From: Miscanthus floridulus
Taxonomy: Eukaryota; Streptophyta; Magnoliopsida; Poales; Poaceae
Direction of reading: 5' to 3'
Assembly: GCF_019320115.1 (NCBI RefSeq)
Contig: NC_089589.1
Location: forward strand, 23,317,273 to 23,381,272
DNA: 64,000 nt
The position numbers and the translations under genes are program-made. Shown in pieces: positions 34,646-46,599 of this stretch. How positions within the stretch are numbered: the stretch's first letter is position 1; each line of letters starts with the position of its first letter. The notes under the pieces were generated by a model. It ran no database searches, was not told where the DNA came from, and worked only from the letters and a program-made list of their open reading frames with translations.

Positions 34646-37600
34646 ATGACTGAGTATGAGAGGCAGAAATGGGAATAAGTTGCAAGAAACAAGCAGAAGA
34701 TGGATTCCCTTCGTCTTCGTAAGCTGAGCGCCGCACTCTAGCCTGCTCAACCAAATAAAAGAACAAAGGTTAGCCTTGTACAATAGTGCTGGAACATTTC
34801 TAAACTAGAACAAATACTTATGGGCTGCTCGGAGTTGCTTCCTTACTATGTTAGGTTAACTTCTGCATGAAAATAATAATCTTTAGATGGCACTTGGATA
34901 CTGCACTTTACTACTACCTCAGATACTGCACTTTGATTAAACTGATCTTTTTAAAATAAAGGATAGTGATTTTTAAACTAGTACAAATACTAATTGGCAT
35001 TGTCATGTGCATTTTCCTGTAGACAACTCATAACACAAGTGATGCAGCCATTGAACATCATAATTTGCGACCAAGACCACAAAGAAATAATGTTGAGACT
35101 GCAAATGAGCAGATTATTGATGATCCTGATTATGAAGTAGTCGGAGAGTTCTTATGTGACAATGAAGGTATTGTATTTCTGAAAATTTCTGAGAACATTT
35201 TTTGCAATTTTTTGCTACAATTTCTGAGAACATATGCTGATATTTTCTGAAAATACTCACATTTACTTTTTCATCTGTATAGATTTGCACAGTGGTACTC
35301 AAAAGCGGAATGGAAGGAAAATCACCACAATGAATGACATATTCTCAAGGACAGCTGACATGCCTAAAATCAAAATAATAGTCAATGAATATAGACAGCC
35401 TGTAGGAGAAAATTATAGGAAGTTTGCTAGTGCCATTGGTTGTCAAGCGAGAAAGATATTACCAGTTCGATTTAATGATTGGAGGTCTATTCCCTTGGAA
35501 AGAAGCTTCAAGTTTGGGATGACTTGCAGGTATAGCATTGTCTGCCCTTGTGCAAGTTATCCAATTCATAGCAGCTACTATAATTTGTGCATCAATAGCA
35601 ACTTAGTGCAATCTGTACATAATCTGTACATCAATAATTAGCTTTTTTTTTGTAGCAATCTAATACCCACATCGCAATTAATAGTAGCTTAGTACAATTT
35701 GTACATGATCTGATGGCTCCTTTTCAATGGCAAATTTGGCGTTCTGTGATGTGGATGAGGCTGTCAAGAAATGGTTTATGGATACGTCTGCAAGGAAGTG
35801 GAAGGACTACAAGGCAAACTTAAAAGAGAAGTTTTTTGATGAAACATTAACAGATGAACAAATGAAGGAAATACTTAAAAATATATTAAATGATGATGAC
35901 ATCAATGATCTTATTAAATTTTGGAGGTCTCCTGAATGTCAAGTAAGGAACAGTTCATATGAATCTCTCTTTTCCATTACTTGCCTATGAATGTGCAAAT
36001 CTCAATGATTTCTACCATAGGCTCGCACTGAAAGAGGAAAAGCAAATCGTGCGAAGTTGAGGATTCATCATACATCTGGAAGCATAAGCCATGCTTGCCG
36101 TAGTTATAATCTGGTATAGAATGCTATCATGTTACTCATCCTGTAAATTATTTTGGGGCATTTTCATTAGTACATAGTTATAAACTTGTAGGGTAAAGCA
36201 CTTGGACGCCCCCCTCGAAGAGATGAAGTGTACATCAATACACATACAAGAAAAAATGGAGTACCTTTAAGGGAGGCAGCAGGAACGATTGTAAGTTTTC
36301 CCCAAATAAAGAAACATTGTTGAAGCTCAACCAGAGTTGAAGGATAGAACAATTCAAGAAGGCGATGCATATGCTGCTGTTTGTGGAGCAAAGGAGCCAA
36401 GAGGACGTGTTCATGTTTTGGGTCTAGGACCAACTCCCGAAAATATTGGTACCCCAGGGCTCAAAGCACTCATGTCAACAAGGATTCAAATGGAAATTTT
36501 TGCTCGACAGAAAGCTGAAAGTAAGAACATAACTCTTGAGCAACGCATTGAGGAATTGGAAGAGGAAAGGATGGCACAAGGAAGGACACATGTTGAAGTC
36601 CTGTCACAGCATGGCTCTAATTCACGATAGTATGCGGTAAAGAACTCGAACTAAATTATCTCTTTACATGTCGTAATCTGCACATACATTTCTCTAATAG
36701 CAGCCAATGAATATTATTGTTCCGATTCTTGTGTAGAGTCCAACACCTGAAAGACCTATCGATGAGGCACATAATGCTCTTCGGCGTGAAGACTATGATA
36801 ATTATGTAGAGGATGAAGACTATGATGACTATGGTGAGGAGGATGAGAACTTGCTCCCCCGTAGGCATGCTGCAGCCCAATCAGCTATGAACATTACAAC
36901 AGCAACAAATGTTCACCCTTGCTTTGCAAATGATACACGTGTAATCTTCCTATGCCCTTGCAAAGTATTTGTTTGTGATTTTAAAAATGTTCCCTGCATT
37001 ACAATTCTCATGAGTGCATCATTTATTTCAGGTTGAAATGGAAGAGACCTTGCCCCCCTCTAGGCCTGCTATTGCCCGATCAGCTATGAACATGACTACT
37101 GCACCAACAAGTGATATCCACCCTTACTTTGCAAATGATACACATGTAATCTTGCCTTTCTGCTGTAATGTTTGTCTTTGCGATTTAAAAAATGTTGCAT
37201 GCTTTATTGTTCTCATGAGTGCATCATTTATTTCAGGTTGAAATGGAAGAGACCTTGCTGCCCCCTAGGCCTGTTGTAGCCCGTTCAGTTATTAACATGA
37301 CTACTACACCAACAAGTGATATCCTCCCTCGCTTTACAAATGATACACATGTAATCTTGCAATGCTACAGCAATGTTTCTCTGTGATTTTAAATGTTCCA
37401 TGTTTTACAGCTCTCATGAGTGTATCTTTACTTCAGGCTGAAACTGATGAGAGCTTGCTCCCCCATAGACATGATGCAGCCCATTCACCTATAAACAAGA
37501 CAACTACAGCAACAAATGATGGCCCTCGCTTTCATAATAACCTTGCAATCTTCCTGTCTTCCTACATTCTTTTGTGGTTTCATATACGTTCCTTGCTTTT

Positions 37601-37819
37601 AAATTCTTATGGGCGCATCATTTATTTCAGGTTGGAAAGGATGTGATATTATTTGCTATATTGAGATCTGAGTTAGCTGTGGCTAGGGGAACATTCATTT
37701 CAACTAATCCAAACACCATGGTAGGAGGCCAGCCTCTTGGGAATGAATATTGTGAAGTAGTTGTCAATGTTGTGATGAGAAGGCATGCTATGCTACCTCG
37801 GACTTATGGCGAGATGTAG
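34646..37819 (+). pseudogene. TNP1-type (Ptta/En/Spm, Transposase_24) protein gene
   Basis: It starts 13 bases after the tnp2 stop with MTEYERQKW (34,646), followed by a stop at 34,676 and one near 34,739. Exons then give PDYEVVGEFLC, MPKIKIIVNEYRQPVG, FNDWRSIPLE, then the Transposase_24 core (WKDYKANLKEKFF, then SHACRSYNLGKALGR), and a coiled coil (LEQRIEELEEERMAQ). Four near-identical exon-intron units follow (36,851-37,630). The last exon reads ILRSELAVARGTFIS, then GGQPLGNEYCEVVV, ending at 37,819; this is the usual C-terminus of these proteins. The family binds subterminal repeats in Spm-like systems (TnpA role), inferred here. Confidence 0.8.
36851..37630 (+). repeat. Tandemly amplified exon-intron units in the TNP1 gene
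   Basis: The acceptor and exon start 'atttcaggttgaaatgg' (or variants) occur at 37,026, 37,231, 37,432 and 37,625, spaced 205, 201 and about 194 bases. Each unit has an exon encoding about 33 residues (E-E-T-L-L-P ... N-x-T-T-A ... F-A-N-D-T) ending at 'cacatgtaatcttgc' and an intron of about 100 bases ending 'catttatttcag'. The first copy begins at about 36,851. Confidence 0.85.
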
Positions 37820-38912
37820 ACTATGGCTAGTGCTCTCAAGATGAGCATTGCATGGCCATACAATAAAGTAATAAACTAGACTTGACATAATTTTCGTTTT
37901 GTTTTGATCTGTGATGCATGACCAATGTCCTAATTAAACCTATCTGTGATAGATAAAGGAATGCAAGAAGGCATCTAGTACACCTCTCAAGGGCACTGCC
38001 AGTATGTCCCTAAATTAGAGGATGACAAAGTGAATAGATGCTGCAAGTGAACAGAAAATAACAGCTGAATTACATGTACAAGTACTAGCTAGTAGTACTG
38101 CTCATGGCCTGACAAAGTCACAATGTGATGGCTTCTACTATTAGCAATAGGGCCCTCAAGTTTATTATTGCAATGGACTTGCTTCGCAGACAACTTCAAT
38201 GGTCTAGAAATATCTTATTCGCAACTACAGGGTCTATCTATATGTGCCTGGTTGAAATTATTCATACAACACGGCCTGCCTGCTTGTCTCCTTGACTGAT
38301 TATGTAGCCTAGAACTTCGTGACATTGTCATTTTCTAAATTCTGGATAAGCATTGAATGGAATTTTTCAATGGGAATACTGGATATAAAAGGCGTCCAAG
38401 TTATGGTTGAATAGTGTATCTGGTATTCTGGGTGGTGAGCAGGTTTTAGTTAGTGCATGAGATCGTTGTACAGTTCATGCATAGGATAAATATGAGGGGC
38501 TGGCCGCTCATCCATGAAATATCAACTCAACCATTGGCTATTTACTAGAAGTGTGAAATTACTTCATTTTGATTAGAGTAGTATGCATGGTTGAGAGCTT
38601 ATCTCCATATGTACCTCTCTCTGGTGTGTGCGTTGCAGCAGCAAGGCTACTCGGCCAAGCCTGCTGATCGGTCAGGCCATCCAGGCAAATCGGTCAGGCC
38701 ATCCAGGCAAATCGGCCAAGCTTTTTGTGCAGCAGCAGCATATCCTTCCTGTGCTGTGCATTGCTTTGTGAAGACTGATTTTCTGATTCCAGCTCTTAGA
38801 ATTTCCGGTCCAGCAAGCTGTTTCGTTGGTATCTTTCGCGTTTGAGTTCTGATTCTCGTTCCGTCATTTGCATTGCTTTCTACCATTCCTTGTAACTGTA
38901 ACTATTACTTGC
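37820..38912. other. 3' region of the CACTA genes, non-coding
   Basis: No domain. A short tandem repeat 'ggtcaggccatccaggcaaatc' occurs twice near 38,670-38,715. Confidence 0.4.
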
Positions 38913-40261
38913 TGTCACGACCCGTGGCCTCCGGTGAGATCAAGCCGGCGACGTGAGCGGCAACAATCGAAGATCGGAGGGGATCTCGATACGGAGTAGG
39001 AAGCCTGGCTTCCTTACCTCTGTCTTCTTCTCTATTTTCTTTCTAGCCTCCCCAGTTCATACTCTTAGAACTTATACACATCATCTGGTCTTCCACCTGG
39101 GTCCCATGGGTGGGTGGTCCACTTGTCAGCTAAAGCCTTGGACACCTTGCTATTCATGGGTGTTACATTTCCACCACCACAAAATGTTGCTTGTCCCCAA
39201 GCAACGGCATGACCATGAATTGTATCTCGATGACTAAAGATCCCAGAAATTCCTAGATCCCACTGTCTCACTATGTATGGCTTTAGTTGCAACAAACATT
39301 TGCTTGGGCTGAAACCATTGCCTCTCCGAGACAGAATTAGTTCACATATCCGATCAGTGTCACACCATGGTCTACCGATCTTTTGGTCAGGAAACAACAA
39401 TAGTTCATCCACTTGGTCAAGAATGCTGTATAGCTCTTCAGCAGCAAATCTCTGGGACTTAGAATAGAAGAATTGACCAAGTATTTCCGGAAACATTTGG
39501 TTTGTTACATATATGCCAGGTCTTAGGAATTGGGAAGAGTCACCACCACTGGACATCACCCTATATAGTTTTCTGTGACCAAGCTGTAGGAATAGAGAAC
39601 AAGCACTGATATGCTGCAATACATCATTGCCACCTAGGACTGTAGCATGCGTCTCCATTTTACAACTTGACTGTAACATGTGTTGACATATATCATTTCC
39701 ACCCCCACAAAATGTTGCTTGTCCCCAAGCAACGGCGTGAAAAATACCAGGATCCCTTGGGCCATCAAGATGTAATACTGATATGCATCTCCACACCATC
39801 CAAGTCAAGAATTCATTGAGTACTGAAGCATGTAGAATATCTTCTCCATGACTAGTTTCATCTCATTTGAAATTGTATAGTTTGCACAATTTTTGGCACT
39901 TAAATGCTCGATATTCTAGCACTGTGCACCGACTGATAACATAAGGAGCCCAATAAAGCCTTATTTCTGTCAGGACAATGGTTCTTTCAGTTCCATTGGC
40001 AGAGAGATGTTGTTGAATTTGCAGCATAAGAGCTTTCGCCAATGGCCTGAGAGCTGTGCGATGCTCATTGAAATCTACATCAAATCTGTATTTATAATCC
40101 TGCGCACACAATCCTGGATCCCATTGTGTATCAGACATCCTACACAGCTCAAGTTGTGTCTCACTTTCCCTTGGAATTGAAATTCCATGACTCCAGGCCG
40201 GTAACTGATGTGTGCTCCCTGCTGCACCTAAGTCATATTTCAGATTGGAATGGATGTCCAC
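38913..40261 (-). mobile_element. LTR-retrotransposon remnant (minus orientation)
   Basis: 38,913-39,167 has LTR-like ends: read on the minus strand it starts TGTAACACC and ends GGTCGTGACA. The next bases (minus: GTTGCTTGGGGACAAGCAAC-like segment, then GTGGTGGTGGAAA) look like the region and polypurine tract that precede a 3' LTR. The same ~45 bases occur again at 39,696, 528 bases on, giving the peptide AVAWGQATFCGGGN twice in the long minus frame. No reverse transcriptase or gag is seen and no second LTR, so it is a non-autonomous or deleted element, perhaps two nested ends. Confidence 0.45.
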
Positions 40262-41059
40262 ATTGTTACTTTTGTAATCATAATGTTCAACACATATTTC
40301 TTACTTATATGTTATTTGCTAGTAATTCTATTTGTCATCTAGTTAAAATTGCCATAGACCATGCTCAATGCAGCCTAATTACATGGTTGTTATATTTTTC
40401 AAGAAGTGTTGGGCAGTCTTTGGCTTGAGTTTCTGGAAAATGGTTCTGCACATAACCTGGTGGAGGCTCTAGTGTTGGCAAGCCATTGCTTTTGGTTTTT
40501 TAGTTCCTAGAAATGATTGTGTGCACAAACCTTAGTATGTCAAACACAAACTACTAGTATTGCTTGCTGGGTGTGCATTCATGTGATCTTTTGGTGGCTG
40601 ACCTTGTTGGATGATGTACTGTGCAAGACAAGATTGTATGTTATATATGTATTGATCTGCATGTGATGTATGTGTTTTTATATCTTTATGTGATGGACCT
40701 TAAGCTTGAATCTGGGTATGATATGTGCTACATATTTTCTCATTATATTTATTTTTTATATATATTTATATTGTCCTGTAGAACAATCTATCGCTATAAA
40801 TACATGGACTGTTGGTATATGCCTAGTAACAGAGCATCTGTCGCCAAAAACTAGCAATGGACTATCTGTCGCTATAAATATTCGAGGCAACAGATTATCT
40901 ATCACTAAAAGTACTGTCTGACGCTAAAGATTTTTAGCGACAGGACTTATAGCGTCTGCAGAAGTCTGTCGCTGTAAGTTTTTAGCGTCAAATTGTCGGT
41001 CGTGTTGCCGCTTTTAGCGTCAGATCGTCCATCGCTAATCTCGGTGTTGTGGTGTAGTG
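40262..41059. repeat. Right subterminal region of the 11.8-kb CACTA
   Basis: From about 40,790 the motif 'tatcgctataaa' / 'tttagcg(a/t)cag' recurs in both orientations up to the terminus CGGTGTTGTGGTGTAGTG. 40,262-40,790 is AT-rich without features. Confidence 0.7.
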
Positions 41060-41109
41060 TAAAGCATGTTCTTGGAACTAAAAAATAGTTTAAATCCTAG
41101 GAAGACCTC

Positions 41110-41190
41110 TCTTGCGGTGCGTGAGATTTGAACCCAAGACCTCATGCCTCGCGCGTAGCTTCTTTACCAACTCAACTGAACACCACATGT
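41110..41190 (-). ncRNA. tRNA-like sequence in the split CACTA MITE
   Basis: On the minus strand an A-box-like AGTTGAGTTGGTA (41,177-41,165) is followed by a B-box-like GGGTTCAAATC (41,135-41,125), about 40 bases apart. The surrounding stems are weak. It is a tRNA-derived piece, not a proven gene. Confidence 0.5.
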
Positions 41191-41399
41191 GATAAAGCCC
41201 TGGGCACTCTCCTTTTGAATTCACCCGTGGGGGACCTTTCGTCTCAGGTGGGAGACCTTTAGTCCAGGTTGGTGACACCAACCGGGACTAAAAGGAGCTT
41301 TTAGTCCCGGTTGGTGTTACCAAATGGGATAAAAGGGCTCTACTAGTGGGCTATGCTAAGATAAGAGTGACACTACTACAAAAAAACTTTACCGTGACC

Positions 41400-41772
41400 T
41401 TTTGAAAATCACCTCCGAGGCAGTTGGGCTGGCGGCCCGCCTCGGTTAATCGAGACCGGGCTGCCGGCCCAGTAACCGCCTCGGTTAATAGGATAATCGA
41501 GGCGGGCAACATAACGTACCCGCCTCGGTTAATGATGATTAACCGAGGCGGCTGCTGTTACGTAACCGCCTCTATTAATAAATTAATCGAGGCGGTCGTC
41601 CTAAGGAAACCGCCATGGTTAATAAGAATTAACCGAGGCGGTTACGGCTGCCCGCCTCGGTTATCCTACTAACAGAGGCATTTATCGTAACGCAACCGCC
41701 TCGGTTAATGTACGATTAACCGAGGTGGTTACGTTATGTTACCCGCCTCGGTTAACTCTGCACTATATATAC
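41400..41772 (+). promoter_or_regulatory. Subterminal repeat array and TATA box of tnp2
   Basis: At least ten copies of the 14-bp motif in both orientations precede 'ctgcactatatatacagcc' (TATA box about 41,765-41,772) and a leader with two or three 'agatctagatctag' repeats before the ATG at 42,087. Confidence 0.6.
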
Positions 41773-42086
41773 AGCCACCACCACCCCTTCTTCCCCGCGA
41801 CTCCTCCTCCATTTTTTATGGTTTTGAGCTCAAAACCCTAAAAGTGGCCATTTTAGAGGGGGGAGGTTTTCCCTTGGATTTGGTGAAGGGGGCACCGCAA
41901 GTGGTTGATTCTCACTCTCCAACTCTCATTCTCCTCTCTTTTACTTGATTTAGGTGCTTTTTCTCTAGATCTAGATCTAGATCTAAATGGAGGAGAGAGA
42001 AAACTAGATCTAGAGCTATTCGGATGCATTTTTCTTATACTGCTCTGCTTATATGACTTTCTCGTTGTGTGTGCAAGGTCGCAGTC

Positions 42087-45000
42087 ATGGATAGAGAATG
42101 GATGTACAAGACACCAAGGCTAGGCACTGATTTGTCTTTCCTGGGCCATGTGAGAAAGTTTGTTGCTGCGGCAAAAAAACATCGTCTGAGTCTAGGTCGG
42201 GAGCTCATGCTTTGTCCGTGCAATAGCTGCAAGAACAAGCTTGCCTAGCAAGATAACGTGGTGCAATCTCACTTGGTACGGTTTGGTTTCATCAAGGATT
42301 ACATCGTCTGGAAGTATCACGGAGAAGCAGATCCGAGTGCCTTCGGTGCTTTCGGAGGAAACTTGTCGACGACATCGACAGCGGTGGCAGTGAATGATGG
42401 AGGACAAGAACCCTCATCATCATCAGCAGCAATGGGTGGCGACAGTGCGAATCATGATTACATCACCATTAGTGATCTTCTGCAAGACATGGCAGACAAC
42501 GATGGTGGTGGGGATTGTGAGCAGGTTGATGTCTTGGATGCCGAAGATGCGGAGCTTTTTCTAAATCTTGCTCTAGGACGACGTTCTGCTTGGGAATCCA
42601 AAGTGGCTGGAGAATTTCAAAGAGATGAAGTAGGCGACAATTGATCCCCTGTACAAGGACTGTCCGAAGCATTGGACGGCATTGCGTTTTAACCTCCAGA
42701 TGTTGATGCTGAAGGCTCGCCACAGGTGATCCGACACTAGCTTGAACGACCTATTACGTATCCTTGCTGACACATACCCAGAGGGTAACAAGGTGTCCAC
42801 CAATACCTATCGGGCGAAGAAGATGATTCGGCCAGTGGAGATGAAGCTTAAAAAGTTCCATGCTTGCCCTAACCACTGTATCCTATATCAGGGCAAGTAT
42901 GAGAACTTGCAGAGCTGTCCGCAGTGCGACACGAGTCGCTACAAGAGGAATGTTGGTTGTCGTGCGGACGTGGATGACGAGGTACCCTCAAGAGGGCCAA
43001 AGAAGAAGAAGACGACCAAGAAGTAGACCTCGTCTCCTGAGGACGAGGAAGAAGACGGTTACATGCAGAGGAAAAGTCATGCACTGTCAATGTGGTACCT
43101 CCCCATGATCGATCGCCTGCGTGCTCTATTCGGGAACACAGAGAATGCCAAGCTGATGTCCTGGCATGCATCGGCAGAACGCATGAAGGATGATGGCAAG
43201 ATACAACACCCATCCGATGGCAAGCAGTGGAAGCGCTTCGACCCCAAGTTCCCGAAGGAGTTTGGTGACGAGGCGAGGAACGTCAGGTTCACGCTGAGTA
43301 TTGATGGGATGAACCCATTCAGTGACCTTAGCAGCTCCCACAGTACTTGGCCGGTCATTCTCACCATCTATAACTTGCCTCCGTGGCTATGTCAGAAGCG
43401 TAGGTATCTTTTACTTACCTGTCTTATTTCTGGACCGAAGCAGCCCGGTAATGATATAGATGTGTTCCTGGAGCCACTCATGGAGGACATGAAGATACTA
43501 TGGGAAGATGGGGTCAAGATGATGGATGCGTCCCTAAAGAAGGAGTTCACTCTAAAAGCCATCATCTTTGTCACCATCACCGATTACCCTAGTCTTTTTT
43601 CACTGTCGAGGCAGATCAAAGGTAAGTAAGGTTGTGTAGTTTGCATTGACGGTACCTGCTACACTTATCTTAATGCATCTAGGAAGTTGGTGTACATGAG
43701 GCATAGGCGATTCCTTGACAAAAAGCACAGGTACCGGCATCCTTCGATGAATCAGTACTTCGACAACCAGGCCGAGCCTCAAACTAACGAGCCAAAAAAG
43801 ATGAGTTATGAGCAAAAGGTGTTTGACATGGTGAAGGGCATAAACATCGAGTTTAGGAAGAAGAAGAAAGAGAAAGATGGGACCACAACGAGGAAGAAGA
43901 GGAAGCAAGATGAGATGGAGGAGGAACAACCACCTATCGCCCCAGTTCCTTTCAAGAAGCAGTCTTGTTTATTCAAGTACCTGTCATACTGGAAGGAGCT
44001 AGATATGCCCCATGCCATCGACTGCATGCACCTAGAGAAGAATGTCATTGAGAGCACGATTGGGGTCTTGCTAGACATCAAGTCTAAGACAAAGGATGGT
44101 CTGAAGTCATGGATGGATCTAGTGAACTAGAACATCAGGACCAAAATTCACCCAACACTAGCAGCACAGAGCGAGAAAGTGGACCTTCCGGGGGCGAGCT
44201 ACAACATCAAGAGAGATGAGAAGAGGGCCATGTGCCAGTGGCTTAGGGCTGTGAAGGTGTCGACTGGGTTCTCTTCCAACATCAAGAGCCTAGTCTTGAT
44301 GAAGGACCTCACACTAACCAGCTTCAATGCACATGACTGCCATGTCATGCTCACAATGTTCCTTCCAATTGTGATCAGGGCTATCAGTCCAGAGTACGTG
44401 AAGATGGCCATCACACGTCTCAGTTACTTCTTCAACTTCATCGCGCAAAAGGTCATCAATGAAGCTAAGCTGCTAGGCCTCAAACAGTTCATCGTGGAGA
44501 CACTTTGCCAAATTGAGATGTGCTTCCCACCGTCTTTCTTTGATATTATGCCACACCTAATGATGCACATGGTTGATTAGATACAAAAACTTGGGCCTAT
44601 CTACTAGCACCAGATGTGGATGTATGAGAAGTTCATGTTGACCTTGAACAGGTACGTCCATAACCGTGCTTACCTTGAGGGTTCTATGATCGAGGCATAC
44701 ACAACAGAGGAGGCCATTAACTGCTGCACAACATACATCTGGGATGGAAATGCGATTGTGTTGCCCGTCCCTCTGCATGAAGGCAGAACCTCAGGGATGG
44801 GGTGCACGGGGAGGAAAGTACGCACCAATGTAGTGGAGGAAATGGTGCAAGAAGCTTATCACAACGCCCTTAATTAGTTAGTGGTCATGGAGCAGTGGGT
44901 TGAGAAGCACCTAGAGGAGATCCGTCGTGCTCATGACGGACGCACGGAGGCATGGGTACAGAGACAACACAAGATCAATTTCACAATGTGGATCAAACAG

Positions 45001-45629
45001 CAGGGCATACCTCCCTATGGAGAATCTGATGAAGCAAGGCTTGCGTCCGGCCTGTCCACCCAGATCACCTCGTGGCAAGGGTATGACATCAATGGGTACA
45101 GGTTCCACACAAAAGAGAAGGACAAGAAGAGCACGGCAGAGAACACCGATGTTCAATATGAGGGCGTCGACGAGATCACTGGGAGACCAGGACATACTAT
45201 GGGTAGATTGAAGAGATATTGGAACTTAACTACGACGGTGAACTATAGATACCCATCTTCAGGTGCTAGTGGGTCAAGCCGAAGGCGGTTGTCGTGGACG
45301 AGTATGGGCTAACCACCGTGGAGCTCCAAAGTGTCGGCTGCAAAGATAATCAGTGGGTACTAGCAAACCACGTCGCGCAGGTAGCCAACTATGCGAAGCC
45401 CAGAGACTCCAAGAGGCATGTGGTTGTGTCTGGAAAGCAGCGGATCGTGGGAGCTGATGGAGTGCAGAGTCCCAAAGAATACAACCACTACACGGAGTTC
45501 GCGCTCTTTACCGATCATCCACGCAAGATCAAGCAAGTCGAGACCCGCGTCAACAAGACCAAGATGAAGCCCTGGTTCCACCTCGACGGTGAGAAGAAGG
45601 CCATCATAGGATCACTTGCAGCAAAATGA
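42087..45629 (+). pseudogene. tnp2-type CACTA transposase with many stops
   Basis: It starts MDREWMYKTPRL (42,087), the Transpos_assoc opening, with CPCNSCKNKLA. HACPNHCILYQG and CPQCDTSRYKR follow, then VLSMWYLP-like entry, Transposase_21 core (DGMNPFSDL, YLSYWKEL, DCMHLEKNV), DUF4218 (FFDIMPHLMMHM, RAYLEGSMIEAY) and DUF4216-like end (DNQWVLANHVAQV, MKPWFHLDGEK). In-frame stops occur near 42,246, 42,729, 43,024, 43,627, 44,128, 44,578, 44,605 and 44,876, and frameshifts near 42,580 and 45,270. Most stops stand where Gln or Trp is expected, consistent with C-to-T or G-to-A changes. Apart from the lost frame, almost the whole protein is legible with few introns. Confidence 0.9.
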
Positions 45630-45719
45630 TATGTATGCCACACATATATGTAATAATGTACTCACTTATTGATTAACGAGAACTTTATTGTAACTAACTG
45701 TTCGTGTAATGGAACCATA

Positions 45720-46340
45720 TATTGCTCCTACACTACTACATTACTACTTCAACTGTACTACTAGCACTAGTACCATATATGCCTCACATTTATACTACCA
45801 CTAGTACCATATACTACTACTAGTACCATATACTACTACCACTACTTGAAGAGGCCGGCAATTTACAGCGCAAAAGATTTGTACCCCAACACTACTACTA
45901 CTCTCTATTACTCTAACAATACCTCTACTACTCCTACTATTATTTGTAGAAAGTTAACAATCACTTCAAAATAATATACAAATTTAGAAGCATTACAAAC
46001 TAAATATCTATTTTAAAATGTTATAAAAGAGAAATAAATCGCGGCATTTCAGCAAAACAAAAAAATAATATACAAATTCAGAAGCATTACAAACTAAATA
46101 TCAATTCCTACTACTACTCCTACTATACTCCTCCTACTACTACCCTACCACCACTACTACTACTCTTTTGGTACTACTACTACTACTACAACTTTTTTGG
46201 CACTACTACTACTTACTACACTACTCCTATACTACTAGTACTCCTACATTACTACTACTACTACAACTGTTTGCCCATGTACTCTACTAGTACTCCTACA
46301 CTACTACCACTTACTACACTACACCTACACTTGTATACTA
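45720..46340. repeat. Low-complexity TAC/CTA-rich tract
   Basis: Imperfect runs of 'tactactac', 'ctcctacta' and 'actagtacc' dominate. A second tract of the same kind lies at 47,560-47,970. No coding sequence. Confidence 0.8.
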
Positions 46341-46429
46341 CTCTCCTATGAATTTTAAAAAGCATTACAAATTAAAAACCGAGGCATTTCCTAAAATATG
46401 CAGAATGGAAAATATTAATTGAGGCAGGC

Positions 46430-46595
46430 ACCCTAATGAGCCCGCCTCAGTTAATATTAACCGAGGCGGTTACCCTAAGTAGGCCGCCTTGGTTAATATT
46501 AAACGTGGCGGGCACCCTAAGCGCCCGCCTCAGTTAATATTAACTGAGGCGGTTACCCTAAGTCGCCCGCCTCGGTAAATTGAGGCCTATATATA
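46430..46595 (+). promoter_or_regulatory. Internal subterminal-repeat array and TATA box before TNP1
   Basis: Five or more copies of 'cccgcctcagttaatatta' and 'aaccgaggcggttaccctaa' lead directly to GAGGCCTATATATACCC (TATA box 46,588-46,595), then a GC-rich leader. The order repeats what is seen before tnp2 in this element and before TNP1-ULP1 in the element at 6,851-17,442. Confidence 0.65.
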
Positions 46596-46599
46596 CCCG

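Larger units (their letters stand above)
29242..41059 (+). mobile_element. Complete 11.8-kb CACTA element, TSD TAA
   Basis: Both ends carry a perfect 18-bp terminal inverted repeat, CACTACACCACAACACCG. TAA flanks both sides (29,239-29,241 and 41,060-41,062). Subterminal motifs are of the 'gatcgtctgacgctaaa' type (29,260-29,420 and 40,790-41,040). It carries tnp2 and TNP1 genes on the plus strand in tandem, followed by an LTR-retrotransposon remnant. The perfect TIR suggests it is younger than the other elements here, but its genes have frameshifts and stops. Confidence 0.95.
29124..41348. mobile_element. ~0.4-kb CACTA MITE split by a larger CACTA
   Basis: The left part (29,124-29,241) starts CACTAGTGGGTTTCAATCC and has 'cagttggaaactggctttagtc' repeats. 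The right part (41,063-41,348) ends, read inward, CACTAGTAGAGCCCTTTTATCC with 'ctttagtccaggttggtgac' repeats. The flanks are GGA and GGC, a near match. Without the inner element (29,242-41,059 plus one TAA) it is about 0.4 kb and non-coding apart from a tRNA-like piece. Confidence 0.6.

Noticed and set aside
39065..39808. A 247-codon minus-strand host gene
   Set aside because: It spans an LTR-like end and a duplicated polypurine-tract region (AVAWGQATFCGGGN twice), so it is retroelement non-coding sequence read through.
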